The notes beneath the pieces are model-generated. The model saw nothing but the letters and a program-made list of their open reading frames with translations, ran no database searches and was not told the origin of the DNA. A DNA stretch of 64,000 nucleotides from Poteriospumella lacustris (taxonomy: Eukaryota; Sar; Chrysophyceae; Chromulinales; Dinobryaceae). The stretch lies in NCBI GenBank assembly GCA_008000375.1, contig SMOI01000160.1:3596-67595 (forward strand), given 5' to 3'. Below are positions 43,411 to 54,200 of this stretch, piece by piece. Position numbers and translations under genes: made by a program. Position 1 is the first letter of the stretch. Each line of letters begins with the position of its first letter.

Positions 43411-44688
43411 ATGATGAGAGTCGGCAGTAGATGGACGCCCTTGTTGGCTTCCCTCCTGACATCATCTATTGTAGTTCAAGGATTTCTCCCAGCATGCGCA
43501 TATTATTCCTGGCAATCCCCCAAGCGAACGATCACCATTCCTCGCAAGGGATGTGACAGTTGGATGTCCACAAATCAATTGACGCATAACTCACCGAAAT
43601 CAATGTCGGTCTTGGTAAAGCCTGATCGGCCTATGGCCACTGTGAATCGAGTTTTGGCTCGCAACGTCATTGATGGTGCCGACAGCATCGAATCGGTAAC
43701 AGTTCTGGGATGGAACTGTGTCACCAAGAAAGAGGAATTTGCTGTTGGCGACTTGTGCATTTACTTTACAATTGGAACAGTGTTCCCAGCGGATTATCCC
43801 CGGACAGATTTCTTGCGCGGCAAACCCTTGAAGACGAAAGTCCTCAGAGGATCGTTGTCCCAGGGTCTGGTGGCTCCCATTTCTTGGGTCGCTGATTTCG
43901 GAAGAGATCCTGCCGAGCTCAATGAAGGTGATGATGTTACGGAAGTGTTTGGTCTCATGAAGTTCGTAGAAGCTGAGGAAGCCCTCACGTATTCGACACC
44001 AAAGCAAAAGATGACTACGTTTCCTTCCTATGTCCCTAAGACGGACGAAGAGCGAATTCAGAATATTCCGCATATATTGCCCTATTTGGTCGGAAAAGAC
44101 ATCGTGGTGACGAGAAAAGAGGATGGTTGTTCTGCGACGTTCATCACCAAAGATGGCGAGTTTGTGATGTGCTCGCGCAATCTTGTTCTCGGGGACATGA
44201 ACAACGGGAATCAACATTTCTTTCGCGTTGCCGATTCTCTTGGACTGCGTGAGCATCTTCTGGGGTTGGGCCGCAATCTTGCCTTTCAGGGAGAAATCGT
44301 GGGTCCTAAAATCGGATGCAATCGTTTGGCATTGAAAGGGTTGTCGTTCCGGGTGTTCAACGTGTTCGACATCGATGCACAAGAGTATTTGTCGCATTCG
44401 GAGGTAGAAGAGCTGTGTGCAACTGTGAATCTGGAGATGGTACCTGTGCTCTTTCAGGGAGTAGTCACGGAAGATGACGAGCGCTTCAAATCGGTCGCGT
44501 CGATTTTGGACTTCGCCGGCTCCATCACCTACGGCCCAAATAGCCCTGCCGAGGGAATCGTGGTGAAAGGGAATTACCGCTATTCCCGAATGCTTTCTGC
44601 GGAGCTTCCTCCGGAAGAAAGAGAGGCGTCGAAAAGACTCAGCTTCAAAGTCATTTCCAACAATTATCTGATCAAGTACAAGTTGTAA
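43411..44688 (+). CDS. RNA ligase of the DRB0094 (DraRnl/Rnl5) type with plastid-like presequence
   Basis: A single exon of 425 residues. An N-terminal OB-like domain (about 75-190: DSIESVTVLGWNCVTKKEEF, GDLCIYFTIGTVFP, LRGSLSQGLVAPI) precedes a nucleotidyltransferase domain. Motif I is RKEDGCSATF with the adenylated Lys near 235; then comes FQGEIVGPKIGCN (motif IIIa-like, about 295). Motif IV is AEGIVVKG (about 381) and motif V is FKVISNNYLIKY at the C-terminus. OB before ligase, and the SNNYLIKY end, are characteristic of Deinococcus DRB0094, which seals 3'-OH/5'-phosphate nicks in RNA. Residues 1-25 are a signal peptide followed by FLPACAYYSW: a Phe at +1 after Gly and a Ser/basic stretch, as in the heterokont bipartite plastid-targeting motif. 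A role in plastid or endomembrane RNA repair is inferred. Confidence 0.85.
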   Translation: MMRVGSRWTPLLASLLTSSIVVQGFLPACAYYSWQSPKRTITIPRKGCDSWMSTNQLTHNSPKSMSVLVKPDRPMATVNRVLARNVIDGADSIESVTVLGWNCVTKKEEFAVGDLCIYFTIGTVFPADYPRTDFLRGKPLKTKVLRGSLSQGLVAPISWVADFGRDPAELNEGDDVTEVFGLMKFVEAEEALTYSTPKQKMTTFPSYVPKTDEERIQNIPHILPYLVGKDIVVTRKEDGCSATFITKDGEFVMCSRNLVLGDMNNGNQHFFRVADSLGLREHLLGLGRNLAFQGEIVGPKIGCNRLALKGLSFRVFNVFDIDAQEYLSHSEVEELCATVNLEMVPVLFQGVVTEDDERFKSVASILDFAGSITYGPNSPAEGIVVKGNYRYSRMLSAELPPEEREASKRLSFKVISNNYLIKYKL

Positions 44689-44951
44689 GAATCATTCGGA
44701 GGATCCGTAGAGGTTGTAGTTATCTAGTCGCATCGATGTCGTGCTTATCCTTCATGTTTCATGTAAATTTTCTGTTGGTGGGGTGATGGATTTCTGTTGT
44801 GTACATGCCACAGCCCTATTAGCCTATGTGATTCTTCTACTGTGTGAGAGCGCGTGTTTATCCCCTTGCGATCGTGTAACCAAGAATTCCCTCCCCGTTA
44901 AGTATCGGTCATTCAACACTGTGCGAGTCCTCAACTGTCCTGCTTCGATTA

Positions 44952-46430
44952 CTAGGATTTTGCTACTTGAATCATTTGCTCAATGTCCACGAGTTTCTCA
45001 CGAATCTTCGGCGGGTTGGATTGCTTTCCAGCTTTAACCTCATAGGCGTCCATTTTCTGAACTTCCTCCCATGTGACGGCTTCGGTCGACAAAAATGGAT
45101 GCTGCTGTACTAATAACTGCCACGGATCGGTGGAATGCTTACTAGCTTCAGGAAGCTCATTGATCATGGTTGCGACCGTTTCCTTCGCATCACCGATGTT
45201 GGTTCCGATGATTCCCGATGGACCTCGTTTAAGCCACCCGACAACGTAAAGGAACGGCGAGTCGCTGACTTTGCCTTTTTCGTTTTGAACTGTGTGATTT
45301 CGTGCGTTCATCGGAAGCGTACTACTGATGGATTCACTCTTGTAGCCCACACTCTTCAACAACAAATCACAAGGCAACGTGATTGGCGAGGAAACACTGT
45401 CGTCCTTCACTGCCTTCTGTGCAAATGGCTCCCCCACAAGTTTGGTGCGTTCTACTTCAAGGCTTCCAACTTTGGTTGAATCAGCCAAACTTGGTACAAC
45501 TTTCGCAGGATTCAACAGGAATCGAATATCGACCAGTCGTTTCTTCTCCATCGTTGTGGTTGATTCTGCGGCAATGGTGTTGATCAGGTCGGTGATTCGC
45601 TTCTTTGGCCGATTATTCTCTAGCTCTTTCACTGATGCAGATGTCATTCCCAATGCAAGTTCCTCTTGAAAAACGCGAGGATGAACGCCATCGATTTTGG
45701 TCAACTCTCTGATTTCTTTGATCGTGAAAGCGGCTTGAACGTGCCCTCTTCTGCCAATGACAGTCACTGTTTCCACAGCACTATTCTCCAGGGCTTTCAC
45801 TGCGTGAGCTGAGATGTCAGTCGTTGCCAGTTCAGCTGGGCTCTTGGCGAGAATGCGAGCACAATCCAACGCCACATTGCCCTGACCAACGATCACCACG
45901 TGTTTGACATTTTTCAAGTTCAATGTTTGCTCATGCAAGCTCTTGAATTCCGGATGACCATTATACCAATTCACAAAGCTTCTGGCAGATAAGACACCGT
46001 CCAGGTTTTCACCCGGGATGCGAAGATCGTGGTCAGAACTTGCACCATACGCTAAAACGACTGCGTCATATGCTCGCCGCAATTCTTCCAACGGAATCGA
46101 ATGGGGCTTACGAACAGCCTCGCTGTCTCCAATAGCAACATTACTAAACATTCTAACTCGATCTCGGTGCGAGCATACTTCTTCGAACGTTGACGTGACA
46201 GATTTCACTTCCGGATGGTCAGGCGCCACTCCGTAGCGAACTAATCCGTACGGAAACGGAAGACGATCATACAGATCGATTTTGACATCTTTTCTAATAT
46301 CCAACAAATACTTTGCAGTGTAAAATCCCGAAGGTCCTGTGCCAACAATGGCAACATTGAGCTTCCTTGTCTGATGGGAAAGGGCTCCTGACCCAAAGCG
46401 CGGCAGAAGACGTCGACTTGAAGACAACAT
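44952..46430 (-). CDS. FDXR: mitochondrial NADPH:ferredoxin (adrenodoxin) reductase
   Basis: A single exon of 492 residues from the first ATG (46430); an in-frame TTG 36 bp upstream is not used. FDXR passes electrons from NADPH through FAD to mitochondrial ferredoxin, for Fe-S cluster, heme A or steroid synthesis. Visible motifs: VAIVGTGPSGFYTAKYL (FAD), PFPYGLVRYGVAPDHPEVK, VIVGQGNVALDCARIL (NADP), VIGRRGHVQAAFTIKE, and the family C-terminal GWLKRGPSGIIGTN. The N-terminus MLSSSRRLLPRFGSGALSHQ is Arg/Ser-rich without acids, as expected of a mitochondrial presequence. Length agrees with the animal and fungal enzymes. It is divergent from the mitochondrial glycerol-3-phosphate dehydrogenase, 423 bp between start codons. 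Confidence 0.95.
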   Translation of the reverse strand: MLSSSRRLLPRFGSGALSHQTRKLNVAIVGTGPSGFYTAKYLLDIRKDVKIDLYDRLPFPYGLVRYGVAPDHPEVKSVTSTFEEVCSHRDRVRMFSNVAIGDSEAVRKPHSIPLEELRRAYDAVVLAYGASSDHDLRIPGENLDGVLSARSFVNWYNGHPEFKSLHEQTLNLKNVKHVVIVGQGNVALDCARILAKSPAELATTDISAHAVKALENSAVETVTVIGRRGHVQAAFTIKEIRELTKIDGVHPRVFQEELALGMTSASVKELENNRPKKRITDLINTIAAESTTTMEKKRLVDIRFLLNPAKVVPSLADSTKVGSLEVERTKLVGEPFAQKAVKDDSVSSPITLPCDLLLKSVGYKSESISSTLPMNARNHTVQNEKGKVSDSPFLYVVGWLKRGPSGIIGTNIGDAKETVATMINELPEASKHSTDPWQLLVQQHPFLSTEAVTWEEVQKMDAYEVKAGKQSNPPKIREKLVDIEQMIQVAKS

Positions 46431-46604
46431 ATTTCCACAACTTGCGCCCACAATTCTGTCCCTCAATTTTCACCACCAATACCTCAGTTGATTTTCTGAA
46501 TGTTAGGATTGTTATCCTTGAGGCCAATCTTGTTGGGAATGAAAAGAAGAACAATAGAAGATGAGAAGATGGTTGTGGGTGGTGAGAGCAGCAGTCGGTG
46601 TATC

Positions 46605-46677
<73 letters not shown>

Positions 46678-46853
46678 CGCACAACTTCTTTCTTTCATCA
46701 TGGTTCACCATGGTTCACGCCTGTTCCATGTTCCCATCATCTCAAGTCATATTCTTATGCACATCTGCCAAAACTTGTGACGACATACAAAGGACTACGC
46801 GTCTTTATTATATTTTCTTTGAAGTAGCTTAGTAAGGGAGTCACGAAGGAGCC
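46431..46853. promoter_or_regulatory. divergent intergenic region FDXR / GPDH with a long ACG microsatellite
   Basis: It holds the 22-unit ACG repeat described separately and no gene. Frames reading poly-Thr or poly-Asp through it are artefacts. Both flanking genes encode mitochondrial flavoproteins, so shared control is possible. Confidence 0.4.
46605..46679. repeat. (ACG)n trinucleotide microsatellite
   Basis: Sixty-six bases of uninterrupted ACG units (46605-46670) are followed by ATG and two further ACG units. It is the longest perfect microsatellite in the window and sits in a shared promoter. Confidence 0.97.
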
Positions 46854-49417
46854 ATGATCAGGCACTTGGTCAGCACTAATCGCATGTTGGCACTGCGTCG
46901 TCGACCACACCACTTCAGTACTGCCGCATCCATTGATGCAAGAGTTCCTCAGCCGCCATCGAAGTCGGAGACATTCGAAATTCCTCAAAGGTCTGCCATC
47001 ATTCACAAACTCCGAACCGAAAAGGAGTTCGACCTCTTGGTCATCGGCGGCGGAGCAACAGGAGCAGGTTGTCTTTTCCCTCGTCCATCCATGCCGTGCT
47101 TCGTAAATAATGTATCTCTGTTGTGTAGGAGCTGCACTGGATGCTACACAAAGAGGGTTAAAGGTGGCATGTGTTGAACGTGAAGACTTCGCATCAGGGA
47201 CATCGTCGAGATCCACCAAATTGCTGTGGGGAGGAAGTCGCTATTTAGTACAGGCGCTGGTGTCCCTGTTTAGCTTCGACTTGCGTTTGATACGACAGCC
47301 AATTTCGACACTTAAAAAGTTTGCAGCCGAGTTTAAGATGGTGATGAATTGTCACCGAGAAAGGACCTACATGATGAACAAACAAGTGCATTTGACCGAC
47401 TGGGTACCCATCTCCGTACCACTAACCAGCTGGCTGATTTGGCCGCCACCATTTGGGTACCCCCCTGCTGCACTGGGTCCATTGGGGTTATTTACTGTTT
47501 TCTTCAAGTTTGTAAGTCTCTTTCTCTCTTTCTTTCTTTCGCTGTGCTGTTGTTTTTGTGCTGATGGTTTCTATCACCTGTCCTGTTGTGACTTTCAGTA
47601 CGACGCGCTCAGTGGCTTCAACTGTCCCCCATCGCATATCATGACGAAATCAAGAGCGAAGAGAAAGTTTCCGCAGCTGGCCAACAACAAGGTGAAGTAT
47701 TGCTCCGTGTTCTATGAAGGAATGCACGACGATGCACGCACCAACTTGGCCATTGCCCAAACCGCTGCCAAGGAAGGTGCCGCGATTGCCAATTACTGTG
47801 AGGTCGTTTCATTGCTGAAAGAGGATTCCAGCCAACCCGAGCGTGTCACAGGTGCGATGGTTCGTGATGTGGTGACCAATGAAACCTTTCCCGTTCGCGC
47901 CAAATCCATTCTTCTTTGCGGTGGTCCTTTCACCGATGAGTTACGCAACATGGAGGATGATCAGGCGACCAATCGTGCGGTGACAGGGGCTTCTGGCATT
48001 CATATCATTTTGCCCAGTTATTTTGCTCCCTCGGGCATTGGGCTTGTGGATATGAGTACATCCGATGGTCGGTTCTTGTTCTTCTTACCCTGGCAAGGGC
48101 ATGTCTTAGTGGGCACGACGGACCATAAATGCGAGCCCACCATGCGACCAGTTCCCGACGAGTCGGTAAGTCACTGTCAAACCGACATACGACATGATTG
48201 TTCCTGTCATCTATGACCTGGACCTTTGATATGTGACGATGCTATATATCGGTGCTGTTATAGGAGATCAAATGGCTGTTGAACGAAGCATCGAAATACT
48301 TGTCGCCAGAACTGCAGCTCCGACGCCAAGATGTGCTCAGTGCCTGGGCTGGTATTCGCCCGTTAGCGATTGATCCTCATTGCAAAGATACCGCGTCCGT
48401 GAGTCGTGATCACGTGATCTCCCACAACCCCACCTCGGGCGTTGTGTTCATTTCGGGGGGCAAATGGACCACGTATCGCGAAATGTACGCAAACCCTTCC
48501 TTCTCTCTCGCCGTCTTGTATACACATGTAGACTCACGATTGCATGCACTCTACACAGGGCTGAAGATGCCGTCGACAAGATCATTGAAGTCAACTCTCC
48601 GGTCCAGTCGTTGATCAAGGGACCGTCTCGGACCTTGGAAACCCATTTGGTGGGTCATCAAGGCTTCATGCGCAATTTGGAAATTGTGTTGATTCAAGAG
48701 TTCAACATTCGCAGCAATGTCGCTCATCGATTGGTGCGAGGATATGGAGGCCGAGCGTGGGATGTCTTGAAAATTGCCCAAGAGATTCGTTCGGTGGATG
48801 ACCCCGATGACTTGAATGACAATCTGATTGTGTCGGGTTTCCCATATCTCGAAGCGGAGGTCATCTTTGCTGTCCGACACGATTGGGCAGTTCGCCCGGA
48901 GGATATTCTTGCGCGCCGAACGCGGTTGGCGTTTTTGAATAAAGATGCGGCGGTCAAAGCCGTTCCGAAAGTGGTTCAATTGATGGCGAAGGAGTTACAC
49001 TGGGATCCACATCGCCAACAGGAAGAAACGAAACGTTGTGTGGAATACCTGCGTCATTTTGGGGGGCCCCATCCGTTGACCCAAGAAAATGTGATTCGTT
49101 CAGCGACCATGACCGATTTGAAGTCGGCATTCCGACGAATTGATGAAGAGTTGGGTCCGATTGGGAAAGAGGACATTGTTCTCCTCGGTGAAATGCTGAA
49201 TCACCCCCTGTCGGAGGAAGAAATCCGAGATATGTTCGCCTTTGGTCAGCAACACGGATATGTCCAAAGCGATAACAACAACAACCATCGTATCTCCTTT
49301 CATGGTGTGGCCAGTTGGTGGAACAGTGAGCGGTGCAACCCTGGTTTGGTGAGCATGAAGGACGCCAAAATGGCCAATGTGAAGGAAGTGGAAGGTTCCG
49401 GGACCATGTTCGGATGA
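46854..49417 (+). CDS. mitochondrial FAD-dependent glycerol-3-phosphate dehydrogenase
   Basis: Five exons (46854-47067, 47129-47511, 47599-48165, 48264-48484, 48559-49417; introns of 61, 87, 98 and 74 nt) give 747 residues. The first junction completes the FAD-binding motif DLLVIGGGATGAGAALDATQ. Others: FASGTSSRSTKLLWGGSRYL, GASGIHIILPSY, FFLPWQGHVLVGTTD, SAWAGIRPLA and FISGGKWTTYREMAEDAVD across the last junction, then the typical C-terminal domain (VAHRLVRGYGGRAWDVL). The last 90 residues (SAFRRIDEELGPIG, GQQHGYVQSDNNNNHRISFH) match the EF-hand tail of animal GPD2 but lack clear Ca-binding loops. The enzyme oxidises glycerol-3-phosphate at the inner membrane and feeds electrons to ubiquinone (glycerol-phosphate shuttle). 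The N-terminal MIRHLVSTNRMLALRRRPHH is a good mitochondrial presequence. Confidence 0.95.
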
Positions 49418-49609
49418 ACGCTTACGCTATCATCATCATTCCACCCAATATCAACAACAGCAACAGCGACACACATACCCATTTAGCATAGCGTCATTCC
49501 TCATCTTTACACTTTACACTTGATGTCGGTCTATATGGTGTCACGGATATATCCTTGTAATAATAATGGCTCTTGGAATGCCCATTCCTCGCTTCAGGTT
49601 CGCTTTAGG

Positions 49610-50766
49610 TTACCGCGATGCTTGGCGATGGTCTCTGCTGCTTGCCCCGGTCCAGGCACACGACCTTCTGTCGCGCGTAGCGATCTCAAGCTTGTTAAAA
49701 AAATACAGGCCCTTGCTCACCGCCAACGCCAGCACCGAGTCCACCAGGCCGCTCAAACTGCTAGTGAAGTTCGACGGCGCCCTCGTCGGGACCAACACCG
49801 TGGACACCCGCACTGTGGGAGCCATCGACCGGTGCGACGGATGAGACGTCGGCTGCTGAGATGGTTGACGCGACGGCTGAGTCGAAGGCCCATTCGTCGG
49901 CAGCGTGGTCGGCAACGACGACGGTGCAAGTGATGGTGTACGAGAAGGGCTAGAGGTGGGGTACGGAACGGGCTGGGACGATGGCTGCCAACTGTGTCGG
50001 CGTTGTATCGGCAGCCCTGATGGTAGCCATGTAGGGTGATCACTCGGTTGACTTGTTGGATGCTGTGTCGGCTGCGTTGATGGCTGAACAGTCGATTGAA
50101 ACGACGGTTGGCTCGTTGGCTGACGACTGGGCTGTCCCGACGGCTAGGTGACCGATTGTTGTGATGGGTGTGAAGAAGGCTGGTTCGATGGTTGAACTGT
50201 GGGGATTTGAGATGGAGATCGTGAGGGCTGGAAGGTAGGCTGACGCGATGGGGACGACGTAGGTCATACGGAAGGTCGGGGTTGGCCTGTTGGGCTTGTC
50301 GACAAAGGAGACTGCGATGGTAGACCGGTTGGGGGCGTCATGGGCAGAGCAGCAGATGTCGTCGAAGGAGTTTCCGAGGGAATGGAGGACGGCTGATCAG
50401 ATGGCATCGACGATGGTCGCGACGATGGCTGCGATGACGGCAGCCGTGACGGCTGCACTGTCGGTTGGCCTGACGGGCGGTGCGAGGGCATCGATGACGG
50501 TTGGCTCGATGGAACTACCGATGGTCTTCTGGTCGGAGCCGTCGAAGGTGTCGACAATGGTTGGCAGGGCGGCTGCACTGTCGGCTGTCCTGTGGGCTGT
50601 GAAGAGGGCTGCGACAACAGTTGGCACGATGGCTGAACTGTCGGCTGTATCGACGGTTGACCCGACGGCTGCACAGACGGCTGCACAGACGGCTGTTGTG
50701 AGGGCAGCGAGGAAGGCTGCAGCCGGTAGCCGCTATCACCACCGAGACATCGACATAGGTTGACCC
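49610..50766 (-). CDS. PSxQP tandem-repeat protein, 3' part of the gene (5' end unresolved)
   Basis: One minus-strand frame reads Pro-Ser-x-Gln/x-Pro units (QPSGQPSIQPTVQPS, MPSHRPSGQPTVQPS, QPTSQPSFQSTVQPS) for about 1.1 kb. Two in-frame stops, TGA at 50264-50266 and TAG at 50144-50146, are both removed by a single phase-0 GT-AG intron, 50144-50269 (GTATGA to CACCTAG, 126 nt). That joins PRPS to PSGQPSRQ. The coding sequence then ends with a non-repeat tail (TVRVSTVLVPTRAP, SLSGLVDSVLALAV) at 49610. Upstream the frame continues through GAWVNLCRCLGGDSGYRLQ, but a TAG closes it near 50865 and no ATG precedes, so further exons exist or the gene is decayed. PSxQP repeats are widespread in large secreted or wall proteins of stramenopiles. 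Confidence 0.5.
50144..50269 (-). other. putative 126-nt intron made of PSxQP coding repeat
   Basis: It begins GTATGA and ends CACCTAG, and is flanked by phase-0 codons. Between its two in-frame stops the same frame reads SPSRQPTFQPSRSPS and QPSNQPSSHPS, that is, the coding repeat itself. All other introns in the window are 58-98 nt, so this one is an outlier. The alternative is a coding tract killed by two nonsense changes. Confidence 0.45.
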
Positions 50767-51248
50767 ATGCGCCACCGGTCGTTGGGTGGAGCGACTTTGA
50801 GACGGCTGAGTGACAATGACTGCAACGACGCCTGCGATGCAGTGATCGGCCGACGCCATCCTATGTATCAAACGACGAGACCTTCGGTGTACTTTCCATC
50901 GCAATGCAATCCATATCTTGCTGCACTGCAATGTTCCACCCGCCATAATGGTACGCCATAAGAGGCTAAGGGGGCGTAACCCTCTAACACCCGTGTAAGT
51001 GTTGCACGATGATGATAGATGACCGTTTCATTTTCTTTGCCGAGCGGCCCGTGGAGTGGTTCTCACCAACGAGTTTGGTATTATGAACAGGAGCTCGGCA
51101 AACAAGAATACGGAATAATCACATCGTCATTGTTTCCAAGGCAGTGATGGAATAGATACTACAGCTTGAGACATTGACGATTTTATCAAAAGCGTGACGT
51201 TTTGCAGATCATGACTTGCCTGATTCGGTAGACCACATCACGAGAGTC
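50767..51248. other. intergenic region or missing 5' exons of the repeat gene
   Basis: On the minus strand a frame from ATG 50946 (opening MAGGTLQCSKIW) overlaps the start of the repeat tract in a different phase. No splice combination I tried joined it to the repeat frame. Plus-strand sequence before 51249 is the leader of the IQ-motif gene. Confidence 0.3.
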
Positions 51249-54200
51249 ATGCCACCTGTTGAAATTCGAAGGATCAGCCATCAAAACTATGTGGCAGCTG
51301 GTGTTATCCAGCGTTGTTGGCGAGGATACCGTGCCCGAAAACATATTTGGAGTTACGGAGGAGCCAGATATGTTTTCTGCGTCGTGAAAGTGCAATGTGC
51401 CTGGCGTATATTTATGGTAAGCTCTTGTTTCTACGAAGACGCATAACATCACTTACAACGTCTCTTCTGCTCGTAAAGGCAAACAAACGCATGCTTGCTA
51501 TTTGGCACGAGAAAGTCTATCACTCCGCTCACAAGATCAAGAGCATGTACTACCGATGGCACTCGAAACGTCTTCGACTCATCCTCCATCTGACATTTGT
51601 CCGCAAATGCGTCGTGAAACTGCAGTCAGCCTATCGACGGAGAGCAGCTCGTCGTATGTTTGAATTAGTAAAGGCAGCGTTCAAGAATCGCACAGCTGAA
51701 CGAATACAATCGTCGATTCGTAAGTTCATGGGGCGTTGCCGAGTACTTCGTCGAAAGCGATTGATCGATATTCTGGTCCATCACGTGACCGAAGCAGCCC
51801 CATTGTACTCCAATGGTCTATCGTCTTCAATGTCACCAAAGAGTGATCATGAGAACGACAATGTCCTGGGATCGCGTGATGATGCTTGTCGATCGATATA
51901 CGAACAGCTGTTGAACAGTACCGTGCGAACGTTGCACAAGCTACTCATTATGAGTCAGTTCCATCAAGCATTGGTAGATACAGAGCGAACACTACAGTTG
52001 ATCGACATGCAACTCATGGTGGAAGATCAGCAAGAAGAGGCGCTCTTCCAAATGATCGACGTCTCGCGTCCGGAGACATGGCCAACCGACGCGGTCATGC
52101 GTTTTACTCAATCGCATACACCGATTTTGATGATTCTTCGCACGATCCTCTTGGTCTGCAAGTCCTGTTGTTGGGCCAAATATGGGCGTACGAAGCAAGT
52201 CAATGTAAATACGCTGGAACAGACAATGGGGACGGCCGTATCGTTGATGTATGAGCAACGCAAATACTGGGCGATGTGGTGTCAACGACGCCGGCTGTTG
52301 TCAGACGAGCGGAATCGATTGCTTCGGGAGTATGAAGAGAAAGTGTTGGCTGCTGAAGAAGCAGCAGCAGAAGCAGCCGCAGCAATGGCCGCAGCAGCTG
52401 CACCAAGTGGCGGCAATAGTGGTGCAAATAGTGTCGAAAACAGTCGTCGTTCCACCATGATCGCATCGTCACAACGACCTCTACGACAAAGTTCCAAGCA
52501 ATTGCCGATGTCCCGCAAATCGTCTCAACAGACTTTGATCCATTCCGCCGCGCCATCGTCGCTTCATGTGTTGCACAGTGTGAAGTCGATGCATGTGGCA
52601 GCTTCCTCCGCCGCGAATGTCCATGTTCTCCATATTCCGATGCCTGCGGTACCCATCGTGCCCGACTTCGAAGATGCCATTCAAACCTTCTTGCACAAAC
52701 GCGTTTGGCATCAATTCTCTGTCTACGAAATACTCGATGTGTTTCATATGATTGCTTCGTGGCCACGGTACAGTCTATTGACCCAATACGATGCGTGTTT
52801 TTGCAAGGGCAGTATGCTGCATGTACTGATGTATCTGGAACATTGGCAAGAAGTGGCGTCGGCTTCGACACCTCCATTGTTTCGTGACCAGTTGGTCACC
52901 AAGTATCGTCCATCGCGGCACCAACAAGAGCACCCCTGGTGGATGGGCGATGAACACAGCGAACAGGGAGGTGCTAGTGTTGGTGGTGGTGGGGATACCA
53001 GCGCTGTTGCATCACGGAAATCCTCCAGTGTCTTATCCACCGCACGTGATCGTACCAACAGCCACAGCTCAGCGCTATTGGATACGGATATGCCGTGGTT
53101 ATTGACTACCCCATCTGCTGCGGTATCGTCGACGGTCTTGACATCGTTCGCTGCTCGGGACTATTCTTCATTGCGGAAGTTGATTGTTCCGTTGTTTGGC
53201 TACGCCGTCCAACATGCGCCATCAACCGTAGCGATAGGTCACAGTACAGCAGCTCATCAAAAACAGCGTCGGCGTCTGTCGATCGCATCCGAAACCGAAC
53301 CAGAGGAACCAACCCCGGAGCAACTCTATCAACAGCATCAACAAGAACAATACGATCGTTTACAACGATTGATGCAACGAGCCTGGCGATTGACCGAACG
53401 AGCCAAGCATTTGATCTCCGCCGGTTCACCAGAATCGTACGAATTGTTTCAACGATTGGAGTTTATGGCGTCGGTCAATGTCCCGGCGCGTCTTCTGGGT
53501 CGTCATCACAAGCGTCTATCCTTGGAGATACCGATGACCGCGGCGTTGCGAAAGTTACGTGTGGTGAAGCCGCCAATCGAAGTGTCTCCGTCCCCCAGCA
53601 GTGGCCGTTCCTCCTCACGAGAAGGTGGCAGTCGTAAAGGTCGTCGTAATCAAGGAGAAAGCAGTAGTAGCATTCAATTCAACGACATCCCGGTGGTTGT
53701 AGAGCCCAGTGAGGAAGAGGAGTCCGTCATCCACGTGCATTTCTCCATCGACTATACGATGCTACAAGCGGGTCCCATCGTTTTTGTCTTCGGTCAAATC
53801 GATGATTTCGTCCTGCAACCGCCCGAGTACATGGCAGATCCGTCGGTCATTGACTTGTGTTTACGTGATACCCCGTATCGAGAGATCCCAGCGCTGTTAG
53901 AACGTTTCGGAGCTGTTCCAGTGCAACCCTTCTTGATGCTGAGCCATGAATTGAAACAAGTGGCGACTGCACATTCGTTGTATGTGACACGTGGTTCTTT
54001 GTATACACCCTCCGCGACGACCACGTTGGCCGCCGTCAACGAGGAAGATGACCATGACGATGCAGGCTCGCATCCAGCTGGTGCAGAGGACGACGGAGAC
54101 GATGGAGAGCATGACGACGGCCAGCAGGCCGCGGATCAAGACGGCGCACCAGCCGAAGAAAGTGTACAACCGGAACAAGTCTCATCGCTGTCCAAGAAAG

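Noticed and set aside
49610-50766. The PSxQP tract as a frameshifted pseudogene
   Set aside because: Codon phase is the same on both sides of the two stops, and a phase-0 GT-AG segment removes both. Splicing is at least as simple an explanation, so it is listed as a coding gene with low confidence.
51314-51478. An unspliced N-terminus for the IQ-motif protein
   Set aside because: It gives a Leu/Arg-rich sequence without motifs, whereas the spliced frame yields an intact IQ motif and a 62-nt intron typical of the window.
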